Assembly: GCA_030591285.1 (NCBI GenBank)
Contig: JAUVBH010000114.1
Location: 1 to 5,919, forward strand
Length of the DNA: 5,919 bases
DNA from: Thermoplasmatota archaeon
GTDB lineage: Archaea; Thermoplasmatota; Penumbrarchaeia; Penumbrarchaeales; Penumbrarchaeaceae
Direction of reading: 5' to 3'
Shown: piece after piece, positions 5,801-5,919 of the stretch
Position numbering within the stretch: the stretch's first letter is position 1
Layout: each line of letters begins with the position of its first letter
Position numbers and translations under genes: made by a program
The notes under the pieces: generated by a model
Seen by the model: the letters and a program-made list of their open reading frames with translations, nothing else
Databases searched by the model: none
What the model was told of the DNA's origin: nothing

Positions 5801-5919
5801 CAGTTACCATTGTGAGTGGCAGCGATCCTGACCGGTTGATTGGGTCTCTCCCCGTCCAATGATTCCTGCTGGTTCAAGGGTAGTGTCTTTTCGACCCAGT
5901 GCGAAACTTTCTCTATGGC
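2875..5919 (-). CDS. Membrane-anchored surface protein with transglutaminase-like and Ig-like domains (N-terminus missing)
   Basis: The frame is open to the window edge, so 1014 residues are visible and the true start and any signal peptide lie outside. An in-frame TTG at 5877 is not a credible start because it falls inside the enzyme domain. Numbered from the first visible residue, a transglutaminase-like papain-fold core ends here with Cys40 (NGNCGELQD), His68 (EDHVWSEF) and Asp82 (GWHQWDNYW). A Gly/Trp-rich stretch follows (about 87-115). A carboxypeptidase-regulatory-like beta domain spans about 133-233. An unassigned region, about 240-558, includes CIDPCGG. About four Ig-like domains lie at 559-650, 658-750, 760-870 and 872-970, with endings such as DESGNSA and DAWGNSA. 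One transmembrane helix (about 981-1004) and a basic tail (RLFRRRGSPK) follow. The topology is outside-facing with a C-terminal anchor. Likely roles are peptidase, amidase or protein cross-linking at the surface; the substrate is unknown. ftsZ lies 116 bases downstream. Confidence 0.93.
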   Translation of the reverse strand, partial: AIEKVSHWVEKTLPLNQQESLDGERPNQPVRIAATHNGNCGELQDLTIAAARSALIPARGAHLPGEDHVWSEFFLGGWHQWDNYWSDGGGVVANDLNYWWGWGDRGGSGIWATSGNGQVTDVGGRYRPPEITGKLRVQVFDPENRPVDGARVLVMSHWVTEQINVDTGPYQGPLPTVPLPAIWGYTDQFGICELNVWRQNINIRVTSDLGTYVSNKFSVPEDESAYTVTVRLQSQKPSFNIPEPSYPMPETGDKYLLSFEVVGSYQFQKELTGGALYRNQMESSSNVVKVFSREYDESLKIMSSAMSEGSPMIEEVQNDDAKLICSFSDRNSFKDHVQIRVKIWKVEETNGTDEPDIVIANSNGFQDKGINNKNDYYIGGWIISSDSDLINSISHIEVTGPMWDEDFEIDEGSIKETSLEIFGNHFVGIPGEKNFLTINVYDQVSVEPMISRLWEADIKNENGPWWLTRLAEGGSPWGGEFTMGTTYNDYYGGLRGIGWIDDTKVWDKICERVLWPIQQISGIIDTSTFSGGNHRLAITCIDPCGGIQPLMYNYDFIPVFPDLNISSPDEGDELFTNEFTIKGDVWDDVTVGTLTVKINDMTWDITESIDQDSTFEAVIEFPGDPGSYPLEVNVTDNVGLWNSRMVNITLLPPVDGTPPNIWIDDPGNRERIEKGSLITIRGFASDNTGLVKLDLEAMGKTHHILDTVVGSTFSYSIDTSSWSTGEKKITLRAEDESGNSAIDSVNVIIFEEIAEFKDRETPSIRIYEPIQGETIAIGTIFTIQGQAFDDGEIITVKFSIDRGENYEDITSTLSRDWEFEIEVDPMDILWALNLDPSDLRTVMEDYPLMFKVEDGVGRDILVEHRIKITDETDPTIFHTTAQIDLDRNMVIIDLSAHDLTPIDHFLIEILSPDGEIFRTLKLDHKDLKVEDERTKGLVEVIGPFPSGTYGFKVTAVDAWGNSASTTNEFTMEKESGPSGTNPVLIILLIMLILIVCSGGTYGVIRLFRRRGSPK

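Noticed and set aside
5875..5877. TTG as the start of the surface protein
   Set aside because: The frame stays open to the window edge, and this codon lies just before the catalytic Cys, inside the transglutaminase-like domain; a signal peptide and the rest of the domain must lie further upstream.

Overview
The window looks like a piece of a euryarchaeal chromosome, most likely Thermoplasmata or a relative (the lineage is an inference). The grounds are an FtsZ that reads like the archaeal FtsZ1 family, an intronless tRNA-Phe without an encoded CCA, archaeal TATA boxes (AT-rich octamers about 25-60 bases before genes), Shine-Dalgarno sites of the GGAGG/GGTGA type, GTG starts, and a large surface protein made of Ig-like domains with one C-terminal membrane anchor.

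Left part (1-500). The tail of an unidentified plus-strand gene (1-144) meets a 55-residue minus-strand gene (150-317). That small gene has a strong ribosome binding site and lies 36 bases behind tRNA-Phe(GAA) (354-426), with no evident terminator or well-placed promoter between them. They may therefore share one transcript. A single TATA-like octamer at 459-466 is placed to serve the tRNA leftward and the next gene rightward.

Middle (499-2870). An unidentified soluble 145-residue protein (499-936) converges on the minus-strand cluster, and the two stop codons overlap by four bases. That cluster is ftsZ (1583-2758) followed 14 bases later by a protein with an N-terminal zinc ribbon, a TPR-like helical part and an array of ten CxxC knuckles (933-1568). 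Both genes probably start at GTG codons chosen by nearby ribosome binding sites. The ftsZ leader holds four alternating GGGAAC/GTTCCC segments between the TATA box and the ribosome binding site.

Right part (2875-5919). One minus-strand gene, cut by the window edge, encodes at least 1014 residues. It holds the end of a transglutaminase-like (papain-fold) domain with Cys, His and Asp in place, a carboxypeptidase-regulatory-like beta domain, an unassigned middle, about four Ig-like domains, one transmembrane helix and a short basic tail. It is probably an exported, membrane-anchored enzyme acting on the cell surface.

The most notable points are the ten-fold CxxC protein coupled to ftsZ, the symmetric repeats in the ftsZ leader, the tRNA-linked small gene, and the large transglutaminase ectoprotein. 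No mobile element, CRISPR array or rRNA was seen. No stretch over 300 bases lacks a gene.
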